Positions 19,175 to 30,039 are shown, numbered from the stretch's first letter. The stretch is DNA of 64,000 nucleotides from Kordiimonas sp. SCSIO 12603 (GCF_024398035.1 NZ_CP073748.1:3277001-3341000), one strand, 5' to 3'. Notes: generated by a model from the letters alone, not told the origin. Made by a program: numbers and translations.

Positions 19175-19891
19175 ATGTCCATCAGGAAACGTTCACTTAA
19201 AGGCGCAGCTTTTTTTAGCGCCAGTTTATTTATTACTACCGCACTATTTTCAGTAGAAGCCAGCGCACAAGATACCTCTTCCCCTTTTAGCTTTTCAGGC
19301 AGCGCTACTTTAACAAGTGATTACCGTTTCCGAGGCCTTTCCCTTTCCGATAAAGATTTCGCCATTCAAGGTGGCTTTAACCTCAACCACGAAAGCGGCT
19401 TTTATTTGAGCACATGGGGTTCCTCAATTGAAAGCTTCAATGGTTCTGAGCTTGAGCTAGACCTGTATGGCGGGTATGCGGGTAACATTAACAGCAATCT
19501 ATCCTACAACGTTGGCTTCATCGCCTATCTGTATCCCGGCTCATCCGGTGGTACTGATTACTATGAAACATACGCCTCCATAAGCGGGTCCGCTGACAAG
19601 TTCAGCTGGACATTAGGGACCGCTTACGCGTTTGATCAGGATAATATTGGCGGCACCGATAATATCTACATATACGGTAATGCCAGTTACCCGCTCACCA
19701 ATTCACTCTCCGCTTCAGCCAGCCTTGGCTTTGAAGATGGAGCATTTGGTAACGAAAAATGGGATTGGTCTTTGGGCCTTTCCTACAGTTTCAGCAAATA
19801 CTCACTATCCGTAAGTTATATCGACACAGCAAATTCAGGCTCGAACTTGGGCGATGCGGGAGTGATCGCGAGCCTGTCAGCATCATTTTAA
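19175..19891 (+). CDS. TorF-family putative outer-membrane porin
   Basis: A 238-residue beta-barrel protein with a signal peptide cleaved after ASA (near 32). The mature start GSATLTSDYRFRGLSLSD is the hallmark of the TorF family (TIGR02001); alternating amphipathic strands continue to a C-terminal SLSASF ending in aromatic Phe, as expected for BAM-dependent insertion. Family members are often linked with nitrogen or transport regulation, and a sigma-54-type promoter lies directly upstream. The solute is unknown. Confidence 0.88.
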   Translation: MSIRKRSLKGAAFFSASLFITTALFSVEASAQDTSSPFSFSGSATLTSDYRFRGLSLSDKDFAIQGGFNLNHESGFYLSTWGSSIESFNGSELELDLYGGYAGNINSNLSYNVGFIAYLYPGSSGGTDYYETYASISGSADKFSWTLGTAYAFDQDNIGGTDNIYIYGNASYPLTNSLSASASLGFEDGAFGNEKWDWSLGLSYSFSKYSLSVSYIDTANSGSNLGDAGVIASLSASF

Positions 19892-21427
<1,536 letters not shown>

Positions 21428-21437
21428 AGGAAAAATA

Positions 21438-22385
21438 ATGAGACATATTTGGGGGGTATTGTTCTCAATTATCGCAGTAACCGGTAATGCAAGAGGCGTC
21501 GATTTTGACGCCTCAATGCTTTCGCAGTGTCTGGCGCTCGCGAACGACCCAACAAATGCAGAACTTCGAGAAAAGTTTGAGACACACCCAAACAATCTAT
21601 TAATGAAAGAAGGCTTACCTGACCGCTTTCAAATCTCATACGAACAAATCAGCCAGCAGCGCGAACGTTTGCAAAACTATTCTGATACACTGCCTTCTCT
21701 GAAGAAGCAGTTGGCAACACTATCTGCCGAAGCAACCGAATTTCTAGGCCCTAACGCCATACCAGAAAATTTCAGCATCCGCATTGTATGCGGCGCTCGC
21801 TACGACGGATTTGGTTTTGCAAGCGAGGGCAAACAATATTTGTTTATGAACCTTCCCGTGATTTCCGCTGACTTCTTCCCGCATCTATTACGCCACGAAC
21901 TCTGGCATGTGGGATACCGCAATCAAAATGAAGAAACCGCAAACGTTTATGAAGGTTCGCCCAGTTCCCTTAAAAACCTGAGCTATATTATGCTTAATGA
22001 GGGGGTTGGGCATTATTATTCCCTACGCCGCAGGTTGGAGCCCAAAATCGTTTATGATAACTGGCCTGAACGCACAAAAGCATTATTCACTAAGTTTCAC
22101 GACAAATTCGATCAACTGGTAAACGCCGAAGATACAGAAACGAAAGATGAGCTTCTTTGGACATCTACAGCCGGAGGGCGTTTTTGGGATAAGTGGGGAG
22201 CAGTTACCGGCGCCGTAATTACCTACCGCCTGAAACAGAAACTGGGCGTAGAGGTTCTACGCTCATTAATAGCGTCCGGCCCTTGTGATTTTTTAAGTAA
22301 ATATCATGAAGAGGCTAAACAGATAGAAAATTGGGAGAACATTCCCGATACCCTTGTGCAAACAACCTGTTCGGTCTCAAATTAA
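21438..22385 (+). CDS. Putative zinc-dependent peptidase (HExxH)
   Basis: A 315-residue exported protein: residues 1-20 look like a signal peptide. The motif RHELWHVGY places His153, Glu154 and His157 as a zinc site, and a second conserved-looking segment MLNEGVGHYYS provides Glu188 (possible third ligand) and His192. This layout resembles the DUF5700-type putative zinc peptidases, an assignment I cannot test here. It lies in a tight run after the aminotransferase and abuts the transporter gene with no spacer, suggesting co-expression. Substrate unknown. Confidence 0.65.
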   Translation: MRHIWGVLFSIIAVTGNARGVDFDASMLSQCLALANDPTNAELREKFETHPNNLLMKEGLPDRFQISYEQISQQRERLQNYSDTLPSLKKQLATLSAEATEFLGPNAIPENFSIRIVCGARYDGFGFASEGKQYLFMNLPVISADFFPHLLRHELWHVGYRNQNEETANVYEGSPSSLKNLSYIMLNEGVGHYYSLRRRLEPKIVYDNWPERTKALFTKFHDKFDQLVNAEDTETKDELLWTSTAGGRFWDKWGAVTGAVITYRLKQKLGVEVLRSLIASGPCDFLSKYHEEAKQIENWENIPDTLVQTTCSVSN

Positions 22386-23243
22386 ATGGCGGCTTCAGAT
22401 TTCTGGGCTGATCATTTTTCAACTATACTAATCCTGATCTCCGCCCTGTTTCATGCAGGGTGGAGTGCTGCGGTTAAATCAACATCCGACAAATTCTCCA
22501 TCACATTTATGATGTGTGCCGGAGGCGGTATTCTCTGCCTCCCACTAACGTTTTTTGTACCTTTCCCAACTTCTGAACTGTGGTTTTGGTTAATCATCTC
22601 GCTCATCCTTCATGGAGGATATCAAGCAGTACTCCTTAAAACGCTTGAGGCAGGAGACCTAACACATGTTTACCCAATCGCCCGTGGTACGGGACCACTT
22701 TTTGTAGCTTTTATAAGTTTCTTCCTGCTTGCCGAAAAACTGACACTGCCAGAATATTTAGCCATCGCTATCATTGTTGGAGGGATATTTCTAACCGGCA
22801 GTTTTCGCTTCACCCCGGAAACTCGCAAAGCCACCATACTTGCACTATTCACCGGAATTTTTATCGCAGGCTATTCTGTGATTGATGCAATAGGCGTTAA
22901 AACGGCCAACAACCCATTTAGTTTCATTATTTGGTCGAATGTTATTTTTGCCCCTGTCTTCATTGCCGCAGGTCTTAAATCGAGAGGCATAAGAATATTC
23001 CAAGACACACTTGCCAACTGGCATATAGGGGTACCTGTCATGATTATCGCTTATACAGGTTATGCACTAGCCCTTCTTGCATATAGACATGGCTCTATTG
23101 CCGAAGTTGCCGCCCTTAGAGAAACAAGCATCATATTTGCAACCCTGATCGGATTGATTATCCTCAAAGAATCCTTTTCAAAAAGACGTACCCTCGCTGC
23201 AATAATTATTGCCTTTGGTGCCATCATTCTGAAAATTAATTAA
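22386..23243 (+). CDS. EamA-family (DMT) transporter
   Basis: A 285-residue inner-membrane protein with about ten helices and the two-repeat EamA layout. Typical segments are LEAGDLTHVYPIARGTGPLFV in the first repeat and SIAEVAALRETSIIFATLIG in the second; these resemble the drug/metabolite transporter group that exports small metabolites or amino acids. The ATG follows the preceding stop directly, so translation is probably coupled. Substrate unknown. Confidence 0.85.
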   Translation: MAASDFWADHFSTILILISALFHAGWSAAVKSTSDKFSITFMMCAGGGILCLPLTFFVPFPTSELWFWLIISLILHGGYQAVLLKTLEAGDLTHVYPIARGTGPLFVAFISFFLLAEKLTLPEYLAIAIIVGGIFLTGSFRFTPETRKATILALFTGIFIAGYSVIDAIGVKTANNPFSFIIWSNVIFAPVFIAAGLKSRGIRIFQDTLANWHIGVPVMIIAYTGYALALLAYRHGSIAEVAALRETSIIFATLIGLIILKESFSKRRTLAAIIIAFGAIILKIN

Positions 23244-23253
23244 TAGCGTATCC

Positions 23254-23299
23254 TTGACATTTTGATCCACGCTCATTATTTCGTTTATTAGCGAAATAA
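23254..23299 (+). promoter_or_regulatory. Promoter and operator of the sdpR/sdpI-like pair
   Basis: A TTGACA -35 element (23254-23259) is followed at the right distance by an A+T-rich -10 region, which overlaps a perfect inverted repeat TTATTTCG (23276-23283) / CGAAATAA (23292-23299). The position suits autorepression by the ArsR-type protein encoded 20 bases downstream. Confidence 0.65.
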
Positions 23300-23318
23300 C
23301 AAATTATAGGCATACAAT

Positions 23319-23600
23319 ATGTCAGACGTATTCAATGCACTTTCCTCTCCTGTTCGCAGGGAAATACTGGAAATGCTAAAGGCCCAAGACATGACAGCGG
23401 GCGAAATTGCAGACCAATTGGATGTTGGGAAATCAACCCTATCCGGCCACTTCAATGTACTGAAAGCCGCAGATTTGGTTTCCACATCTCGTAGCGGCAC
23501 CACCATCACCTACAGCCTCAACACAAGCGTGGTGGAAGATTTGCTCACATCTATCGTTGGCCTGCTTTCAAAGAACAAAGAGGGGAAAGAAAATGCTTAA
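23319..23600 (+). CDS. ArsR-family (SdpR-like) transcriptional repressor
   Basis: A 93-residue winged-helix protein. The DNA-recognition region reads GEIADQLDVGKSTLSGHFNVLKAADLV near 28-54, and the wing is SRSGTTITYSLN. There are no clustered cysteines for metal sensing, which fits the SdpR-type subgroup that is paired with an SdpI-like membrane protein. In Bacillus, SdpI sequesters SdpR at the membrane when the toxin is present. Here the repressor overlaps its SdpI-like partner by eight bases and has an inverted repeat in its promoter. Confidence 0.88.
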   Translation: MSDVFNALSSPVRREILEMLKAQDMTAGEIADQLDVGKSTLSGHFNVLKAADLVSTSRSGTTITYSLNTSVVEDLLTSIVGLLSKNKEGKENA

Positions 23601-24252
23601 ATTACTTAAATGGCCATGGACAATTGCTATCATCACGCTGGCTGCAGGCCTCTATAGCTATTTCCAACTAGATCCATCAATTGAAATTCCAGTCCACTGG
23701 AATATCAACGGAGAAGTTGACCGTACAGCAAGTCCTCTTGGTGCTCTGCTCGGTGTACCAGGCACCTTCATCATTGTTTTGCTAATTCTTTCCTTCCTGA
23801 AACAGCTTGAGCCCAGACGAGAGCATCTGGAACAATCTGGCAAAGCCTTTCAGGCCATTACTATTGGTGTCTCAATCGTTATTCTTATTGCTCAAGGTAT
23901 GATTATCAGTGCAGCCTTTGGATACGCGACGATCACCATCAATACACTTGTAGGCGGTATCGGCCTGATGTTTGCTGTAATGGGCAACTATCTGGGCAAA
24001 TTGAAATCAACCTTCTTTGTCGGGATCAGAACACCTTGGACCCTGTCCAGTGAAACGGTGTGGAAGAAAACCCACCGCCTTGCAGGTAAGCTCTATGTAG
24101 TTATCGGGCTTATCGTTATCGCTCTATCTTTCATAGTAGCAGCCCAAGATCTAAGCTATGTACTTATTGCTTTACTTATGCCAGCGGCCTTCTTCCCACT
24201 TGGTTATAGCTGGTACATCTGGAAACAAGAGCAAAACGAATTAATCGAATAA
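23593..24252 (+). CDS. SdpI-family membrane protein
   Basis: A 219-residue protein with about six helices. An N-terminal DUF1648-type segment contains IPVHWNINGEVDR near 33-45, and the C-terminal SdpI part contains GIRTPWTLSS and the signature KTHRLAGKLY. In Bacillus subtilis SdpI confers immunity to the SdpC toxin and signals to SdpR. No SdpC-like toxin gene is visible here, so the role may be in envelope stress or immunity to foreign toxins. ATG 23593 follows GAGGGGAAAG. Confidence 0.85.
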   Translation: MLKLLKWPWTIAIITLAAGLYSYFQLDPSIEIPVHWNINGEVDRTASPLGALLGVPGTFIIVLLILSFLKQLEPRREHLEQSGKAFQAITIGVSIVILIAQGMIISAAFGYATITINTLVGGIGLMFAVMGNYLGKLKSTFFVGIRTPWTLSSETVWKKTHRLAGKLYVVIGLIVIALSFIVAAQDLSYVLIALLMPAAFFPLGYSWYIWKQEQNELIE

Positions 24253-24342
24253 AACGATTAATTTCACAAAAATATGTAATTTTACAAATATGTTGGTAGT
24301 GGCTATATTTATTTTCAAGGAAACAACGCCGAGGAAATTGAA

Positions 24343-24789
24343 ATGACAAACGCTACCAACATTATCGCAGATGCACTAAAGCCAGTTCTCGCAGAATCTG
24401 TACAGCTTTATGTTTTAACTCAGAATGTGCATTGGAACGTTGTGGGCCCACTATTCCAACCAGTTCATGCCCTAACAGAAGAGCAGTATCTTGAGTTAGC
24501 GCCAGCGATTGATGAAATCGCAGAACGTATCAGAACTCTTGGCTCAAAAGCACCAGCGGGTCTCGCGGCTTTCCAGAGCCTTGGCAACATCGCTGATGGT
24601 GATGAAGACGCAGCAGCCGAAGCAATGGTAAAAACACTTTCAGCGGCGCACCACCAACTTGCAGAACGTATTCGCCCAATCATTGGTCAAGCTGCTGAAG
24701 CTGGGGATGAAGTATCTGCTGGCCTCTTAACAGACCGCCTGACAGTACACGAAAAAGCTCAGTGGATGCTGAACGCAATGGTTGCCTAA
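24343..24789 (+). CDS. dps: Dps-family DNA-protecting ferritin-like protein
   Basis: A 148-residue four-helix protein that forms a dodecameric shell, oxidises iron with peroxide and shields DNA in stress. The ferroxidase segment VHWNVVGPLFQPVHALTEEQY lies near 30-50, and the partner helix DEIAERIRTLG near 64-74. The canonical aspartate of the H-x-W...D site appears replaced by glutamate, still a possible ligand. No long basic tail for DNA binding is present. GAGGAAA precedes the ATG and a clear terminator follows. Confidence 0.92.
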   Translation: MTNATNIIADALKPVLAESVQLYVLTQNVHWNVVGPLFQPVHALTEEQYLELAPAIDEIAERIRTLGSKAPAGLAAFQSLGNIADGDEDAAAEAMVKTLSAAHHQLAERIRPIIGQAAEAGDEVSAGLLTDRLTVHEKAQWMLNAMVA

Positions 24790-24820
24790 ACTAATTCCCC
24801 TCCCTAACTCCCTAGCCCTA

Positions 24821-24847
24821 AGCCGCCTCTCTCCAAGGCGGCTTTTT
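24821..24847 (+). terminator. Rho-independent terminator of dps
   Basis: AGCCGCCT (24821-24828) / AGGCGGCT (24836-24843), loop of seven bases, then TTTTTC. Confidence 0.92.
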
Positions 24848-24925
24848 CTTTGCTAAGTCTTGCGAGCGCCACATTTATCAGGTAGCGATAAAGGCAATCA
24901 AATTCAGTTCTAGGGGGAGCTTATT

Positions 24926-26128
24926 ATGAAAGCCTTAGTAGCAGGCGTTTCAATGCTTGCACTTGCCGCATGTGGCGGAAGCGAGACATCAGAACAAAAC
25001 CAAAAAACTGAAGCCAAACGGATCGCATTGGAAACTATCGTTATTGATACACATATTGATGTGCCCTATCGGCTTGATAGAAAATGGGAAGACGTATCCC
25101 ATAGCACCCACGGTGGAGATTTCGACTATAACCGGGCGGTAGAAGGCGGCTTAAACGCACCTTTCATGTCAATCTATACACCCGCAGCCCATGATGGTAC
25201 TCCAAAAGCCAAAGAACATGCTCTTGAAATGATTGCAATCGTGAACCGCATGGTGTCAGAAGCCCCTGGAAAATATATCGTTGCCAAAACCGTTGCAGAT
25301 GTAGAGCAGGCCTTCAAAGATGGTAAAATTGCTCTACCTCTCGGCATGGAAAACGGCTCTCCGGTGTCAGGAGATCTGAATAACCTAGATTATTTCTATG
25401 AACTCGGCATTCGTTACATCACACTGGCTCATTCGAAAGCTAATCATATCTCGGATAGCTCTTATGACGTAAACCGTCCAAACGACGGCCTTTCCGACTT
25501 TGGTAAAGAGGCCGTAAAACGCATGAATGAATTAGGTATTATGGTGGATATCAGCCATGTATCTGACAAAGCCTTTTGGGATGTAATGGAGATCACAAAA
25601 ACTCCTGTAATTGCTTCACATTCTTCAGCACGGAAATTCACGCCGGGCTTCGAGCGCAATATGAGCGACGAAATGATCAAAGCACTGACCACAAACGGCA
25701 GTGTTATCATGATCAATTATGGGTCCGCTTTCATCACCGAAGAGGCTAATCAGTACGGCCCTAAGCGCACTGAGGCATACACAAAATATCTAGCCGAAAA
25801 CGGCATGACTGCTTCATCGGACCTTCAAGCCGAATTCAATAAAAAGTATGCCGAGGACAATCCGTATCCTTTCGCCACACTTGATGATGTACTTGATCAT
25901 ATCGATCATGTAGTTGAAATCGCAGGTATTGATTATGTAGGAATTGGCTCTGATTATGACGGTGTAGGTGATAGCCTGCCAGAAGGTCTCAAAGATGTTT
26001 CTACCTATCCAAACTTGGTCGAAGGCTTACTAAAGCGCGGCTACACAGAAGAAAACATCAAGAAAATCCTGTCTGGTAACCTTCTTCGTGTTTGGCGCAC
26101 TGTAGAAGCATACGCTGCAGCTAACTAA
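24926..26128 (+). CDS. Membrane dipeptidase, peptidase family M19, lipoprotein
   Basis: A 400-residue zinc dipeptidase of the renal dipeptidase family, which cleaves dipeptides including some with D-residues. The lipobox LAAC places the lipidated cysteine at 16, so it is membrane anchored. Metal ligands are readable as His43 and Asp45 in DTHIDVPY, a Glu in GMENGSP, then SHSSARKF and GIGSDYDGVG. GGGGGAGC precedes the ATG. The neighbouring HAD gene starts 24 bases later. Confidence 0.93.
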   Translation: MKALVAGVSMLALAACGGSETSEQNQKTEAKRIALETIVIDTHIDVPYRLDRKWEDVSHSTHGGDFDYNRAVEGGLNAPFMSIYTPAAHDGTPKAKEHALEMIAIVNRMVSEAPGKYIVAKTVADVEQAFKDGKIALPLGMENGSPVSGDLNNLDYFYELGIRYITLAHSKANHISDSSYDVNRPNDGLSDFGKEAVKRMNELGIMVDISHVSDKAFWDVMEITKTPVIASHSSARKFTPGFERNMSDEMIKALTTNGSVIMINYGSAFITEEANQYGPKRTEAYTKYLAENGMTASSDLQAEFNKKYAEDNPYPFATLDDVLDHIDHVVEIAGIDYVGIGSDYDGVGDSLPEGLKDVSTYPNLVEGLLKRGYTEENIKKILSGNLLRVWRTVEAYAAAN

Positions 26129-26152
26129 AACGTATTAAGTAAGGGCGAGTAA

Positions 26153-26581
26153 TTGTTTTTTATCTTTGACTTAGATGGCACCCTCGCCCTTATTGAACAC
26201 CGCAGGCATTATGTAGAAGGTAAAAAGAAAAACTGGCCCGCCTTCTTTCGCGCCTGCATCCACGATACTCCCAATGATCCGGTTATTGCTACCTTTAAAG
26301 CCTTGGTTACTGCTGGCCACCGCGTAGAAATATGGTCGGGCAGATCAGATATAGTCCGCGCAGAAACTGAAACTTGGCTTGAAAAACACGGTATTGCAGC
26401 GTCCTTTCTCAAACATATGCGTGCTGACAGAGATTATACACCAGATGATATTCTCAAGCGCAAATGGCTGTTAGCTGAAAAGGAAAAGCCTTCCGCCATT
26501 TTTGATGATCGAGACAAGGTTGTAAATATGTGGCGCGAGGAAGGCTTACCTTGCTTTCAAGTAGCGCCTGGCAGCTTCTAA
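26153..26581 (+). CDS. HAD-superfamily phosphatase, polynucleotide-kinase 3'-phosphatase-like
   Basis: A 142-residue HAD phosphatase without a large cap. Motif I is FDLDGTL with Asp6 and Asp8, motif II is WSGRSD, and motif IV is FDDRDKVV. The combination with VRAETETWL resembles the phosphatase domain of phage T4 polynucleotide kinase, suggesting a nucleotide or nucleic-acid 3'-phosphate substrate, but this is inference. The only good start is TTG 26153, three bases after GGGCGAG. Confidence 0.75.
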   Translation: MFFIFDLDGTLALIEHRRHYVEGKKKNWPAFFRACIHDTPNDPVIATFKALVTAGHRVEIWSGRSDIVRAETETWLEKHGIAASFLKHMRADRDYTPDDILKRKWLLAEKEKPSAIFDDRDKVVNMWREEGLPCFQVAPGSF

Positions 26582-26670
26582 ATTACTAAGCCATAGTTTA
26601 GGTACATAGTATCTAGCATCTCACCATAGAATTGATAAGGTACTCCCCTAAAATAAGGTAAGGGGATGCT

Positions 26671-29600
26671 ATGAAAACGCATATTTCAAAGGCACTGCTA
26701 GTTGCCGGGCTTCTTGGATGTACAAGCCTCAGCGCGACAGCGGCACCAAATAACGATTGGTTTCCGCAGGCGTCAATTTCGCCAGACGGAAAAACCATTC
26801 TGTTTACGTATCAGGGGGATATCTACAAAACATCGGTAAAAGGTGGCACTGCCGTTCCTCTTACGGTGAACGAAGCTTGGGAAGGCTATCCAATCTGGTC
26901 AAACGACGGCAAAACAATTGCTTTCGCTTCTACCCGCAATGGTGGCTATGATATTTATACAATGCCAGCTTCTGGCGGCACAGCAAAACGCCTGACGTTC
27001 CATAGTTCAGGTGACGTACCAATGGATTTTGCACCTAATGATGAATCCATAACATTCCGCTCAACGCGTACAGATGCTGCAAGCAGCAGCTTGTTCCCGC
27101 GCGGTTCACTCAGTGAAGTTTATACTGTTTCAGTAAATGGTGGCACACCTGAGATGGTACTGACAACTCCTGCTTCTGAAGCTCAGTGGAACAAAGATGG
27201 CTCTAAGCTCCTGTACCGTGAAGAAAAATCACTTGAGAGCGATCTTCGTAAACATGATATATCTGCATTCGCGCGTGATATTTGGGTGTACGACGCCAAA
27301 TCTGGCGCGCATACGCAGCTGACTGATTTCGTTGGCGGTGATCACAACCCAGTTTGGGGTAAAGGTGGTAAGGTTTATTTCACCTCTGAAGCTAATGACA
27401 GCACTTTCAATATCTGGAGCATGAATGAAGATGGCTCTAACAAAAAAGCTGTTACAAATTTCAAACAGCACCCTGTTCGCAGCCTAAGCATTGCCAAAGA
27501 TGGTACAATGGCCTTTGTGCACCATGGTTCTGTGTACACAGTAAAAGATGGCAAAAGCCCTAAGCGAGTAAAAATTAATATCGCAACGGATGGTCATGGC
27601 CGCGATACAGAAACAATCACAGTTTCAAATCGTATCAACGGCTTTTCTCCATCTCCAAACAGTAAAGAAGTAGCTTTTGTCGCTCGCGGTGAAGTCTTTG
27701 TAACATCAACAGACTTCCGCACCACGAAACGCATTACCAACACACCGGCGCAAGAACGTTCAGTTGATTTCCATCCGGATGGCAAAAAGCTTGTGTATGC
27801 GGCTGAGCGTGACGGCAAGTGGAAACTTGTTGAAGCTTCAATTGCTTCTGAAGACGAGAAATACTTCTTCGCCAGCACAACTATAGACGAAAAAGTATTA
27901 TTCGATAGCGATAATGAAGCCTTCCAACCGCAGTATTCACCTGATGGTAAGAAGGTTGCTTTCATTTCAGACCGTGATGCTGTGAAAGTTCTGGATATAG
28001 AATCTGGTGAAGCAGTTACTGTGCTTAGTGCAGAGCATAACTATAGCTACGCTGACGGTGATATCACCTTCGCATGGTCACCAGACAGTAAATGGCTAAC
28101 AGTTGATTTCGCAGCCCGCAACCGCATCTTCGTAACCAACATCGCCGTGGTTCCAGCCGATGGCTCTGCAGCACCGCGTGATATCAGTCTTTCAGGTTAT
28201 CAAGACGGCAGCCCTAGCTGGCACTCAGGCGGTAATGCTGTTCTTTGGTACTCTGCACGCTACGGTCAGCGCGACCATGGTAGCTGGGGCCGTGAATTTG
28301 ACATTATGGCAGCTTTCCTGAACCAGGATGCTTACGACAAATTCACCATGTCCAAAGAAGAATATGAGCTGATGAAAGAGCTCGATAAAGATAAGAAGAA
28401 AAAGGAAGACAAAAAGAAGAAAGAGGAAAAAGAAAAAGCCAAATCTGAAGCGAAAGACGGCGATAAAGCTGCAGATAAGAAAGACGAGAAGAAAAAAGAT
28501 AAAAAAGACGATGTTAAACCAATTGAAATCGATTGGGATGGCATCGAAGATCGCACGCTTCGCCTGACAGTGCATTCAAGCGATCTGGCAGATGCTGTTC
28601 TTACAAAAGATGGCAGCAAGCTTTATTATCTCTCTCGCTTTGAAAAAGGCTTTGATCTCTGGCTTCATGATTTCCGTGAGCGTTCAACAAAGCTGATAAC
28701 CAAACTTGGTGCAGGGAACGCTTCTATTGAGCTATCGAAAGATGAAAAATCTCTCTTCGTCCTCGCGAATGGTAGTCTTGCTAAGTTCAGCCTGAATGGC
28801 GGCGGCGCAAAACGCAAAGGCATCAGCCTGAACGCGACCATGGAACTGAAAGGCGATAAAGAGCGCGAATATTTCTTCGAGCATATCTGGCGTCAGGTTA
28901 AGGGTAAATTCTATAACCCGAACATGCACGGCGTTGATTGGGATACAATGAAGGAAGAGTATGCTGCCAAGCTATCGAGCATTGGCAACAACAAAGACTT
29001 CGCTCGCATGATGGAAGAATTGCTTGGTGAGCTGAATGCATCACATACAGGTGCATATTATCGTGGTCGTACCGACAATGCAGATAACTCAGCTACACTT
29101 GGTCTACTCTTTGATATGACAGATACATCTGGCGCATTGAAGATCACTGAAGTGCTTGAAAAAGGTCCATTTGCAAAAGCATCAAGCGATGTAGAGGCAG
29201 GCATGAGCCTTTCTGCGATTAATGGTGTGGCCTTAGGTAATGGTAAAAACCTTCATGAACTACTCAACCATAAATCTGGTGAGCGCGTACGCCTAACATT
29301 TACCAAGGCTGACGGTTCAAACTTTGATGAGGTCGTTAAACCAATTCAACGCTGGCAAGAAAACGAACTGATGTATCAACGCTGGACTAAAAAGCGCGCT
29401 GCTCTTGTTGAAGAATTATCCGGCGGTCGCCTTGGCTACGTGCATGTCCGTGGCATGAATGATCCTAGCTTCCGTGAAGTATACTCCAATGTACTTGGCA
29501 AGAATTTCGACAAAGAAGCAATCATCGTTGATACCCGTTGGAATGGTGGCGGCTGGCTCCATAACGACCTGGCTAAATTCCTGTCGGGCAAGCAGTATCT

Positions 29601-29988
29601 GAAGATGAAACCACGCGGCAACAAAGTTTGGGAAGGCGACCCACTTGATCAGTGGTTCAAGCCATCCATTGTTGTTATGGGCGAAGGTAACTATTCTGAC
29701 GCACACGCATTCCCATATACATACAAAGCTCTGGATATTGGTGAAACTGTTGGTATGCCAGTACCAGGCACTATGACAGCGGTATGGTGGGAAACACTGC
29801 ATTCTGGCGATATCACCTTTGGTATCCCTCAGGTTGGCCAGCTTGATCTCAACGGTAATTACCTTGAGAACCAGCAGCTTGAGCCTGATCATAAAGTGAA
29901 GAATGACCCCGTTTCTTCAGCAAACGGTAAAGACCTACAGATTGAAAAAGCTGTAGAAGTTATGTTGAAGCAACTGGATGCCAGATAG
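26671..29988 (+). CDS. Tricorn-like protease: beta-propeller, PDZ and S41 domains
   Basis: A 1105-residue exported protein: signal peptide (1-25), WD40-like/TolB propeller repeats with SPDGKTI and SNDGKTIAF, a second propeller part to about 700, a C1-type helical region, a PDZ domain near 800-890, and an S41 peptidase core. The likely nucleophile is Ser1009 in EGNYSDAHAF, with DTRWNGGGWL as the oxyanion segment. A lysine-rich low-complexity insertion (571-614) splits the second propeller. Tricorn homologues cut peptides from larger proteases. It is probably periplasmic. A terminator follows. Confidence 0.9.
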   Translation: MKTHISKALLVAGLLGCTSLSATAAPNNDWFPQASISPDGKTILFTYQGDIYKTSVKGGTAVPLTVNEAWEGYPIWSNDGKTIAFASTRNGGYDIYTMPASGGTAKRLTFHSSGDVPMDFAPNDESITFRSTRTDAASSSLFPRGSLSEVYTVSVNGGTPEMVLTTPASEAQWNKDGSKLLYREEKSLESDLRKHDISAFARDIWVYDAKSGAHTQLTDFVGGDHNPVWGKGGKVYFTSEANDSTFNIWSMNEDGSNKKAVTNFKQHPVRSLSIAKDGTMAFVHHGSVYTVKDGKSPKRVKINIATDGHGRDTETITVSNRINGFSPSPNSKEVAFVARGEVFVTSTDFRTTKRITNTPAQERSVDFHPDGKKLVYAAERDGKWKLVEASIASEDEKYFFASTTIDEKVLFDSDNEAFQPQYSPDGKKVAFISDRDAVKVLDIESGEAVTVLSAEHNYSYADGDITFAWSPDSKWLTVDFAARNRIFVTNIAVVPADGSAAPRDISLSGYQDGSPSWHSGGNAVLWYSARYGQRDHGSWGREFDIMAAFLNQDAYDKFTMSKEEYELMKELDKDKKKKEDKKKKEEKEKAKSEAKDGDKAADKKDEKKKDKKDDVKPIEIDWDGIEDRTLRLTVHSSDLADAVLTKDGSKLYYLSRFEKGFDLWLHDFRERSTKLITKLGAGNASIELSKDEKSLFVLANGSLAKFSLNGGGAKRKGISLNATMELKGDKEREYFFEHIWRQVKGKFYNPNMHGVDWDTMKEEYAAKLSSIGNNKDFARMMEELLGELNASHTGAYYRGRTDNADNSATLGLLFDMTDTSGALKITEVLEKGPFAKASSDVEAGMSLSAINGVALGNGKNLHELLNHKSGERVRLTFTKADGSNFDEVVKPIQRWQENELMYQRWTKKRAALVEELSGGRLGYVHVRGMNDPSFREVYSNVLGKNFDKEAIIVDTRWNGGGWLHNDLAKFLSGKQYLKMKPRGNKVWEGDPLDQWFKPSIVVMGEGNYSDAHAFPYTYKALDIGETVGMPVPGTMTAVWWETLHSGDITFGIPQVGQLDLNGNYLENQQLEPDHKVKNDPVSSANGKDLQIEKAVEVMLKQLDAR

Positions 29989-30008
29989 GTATCAATTAAG
30001 GTAACGAC

Positions 30009-30039
30009 AAAGGCGCCCGCTCATGCTGGCGCCTTTTTT
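30009..30039 (+). terminator. Rho-independent terminator after the tricorn-like gene
   Basis: AAAGGCGCC (30009-30017) / GGCGCCTTT (30028-30036), ten-base loop, followed by further T residues. Confidence 0.9.

Noticed and set aside
28225-28619. Phe/Ser-rich minus-strand frames
   Set aside because: They are the antisense of the lysine-rich insertion of the tricorn-like protease.
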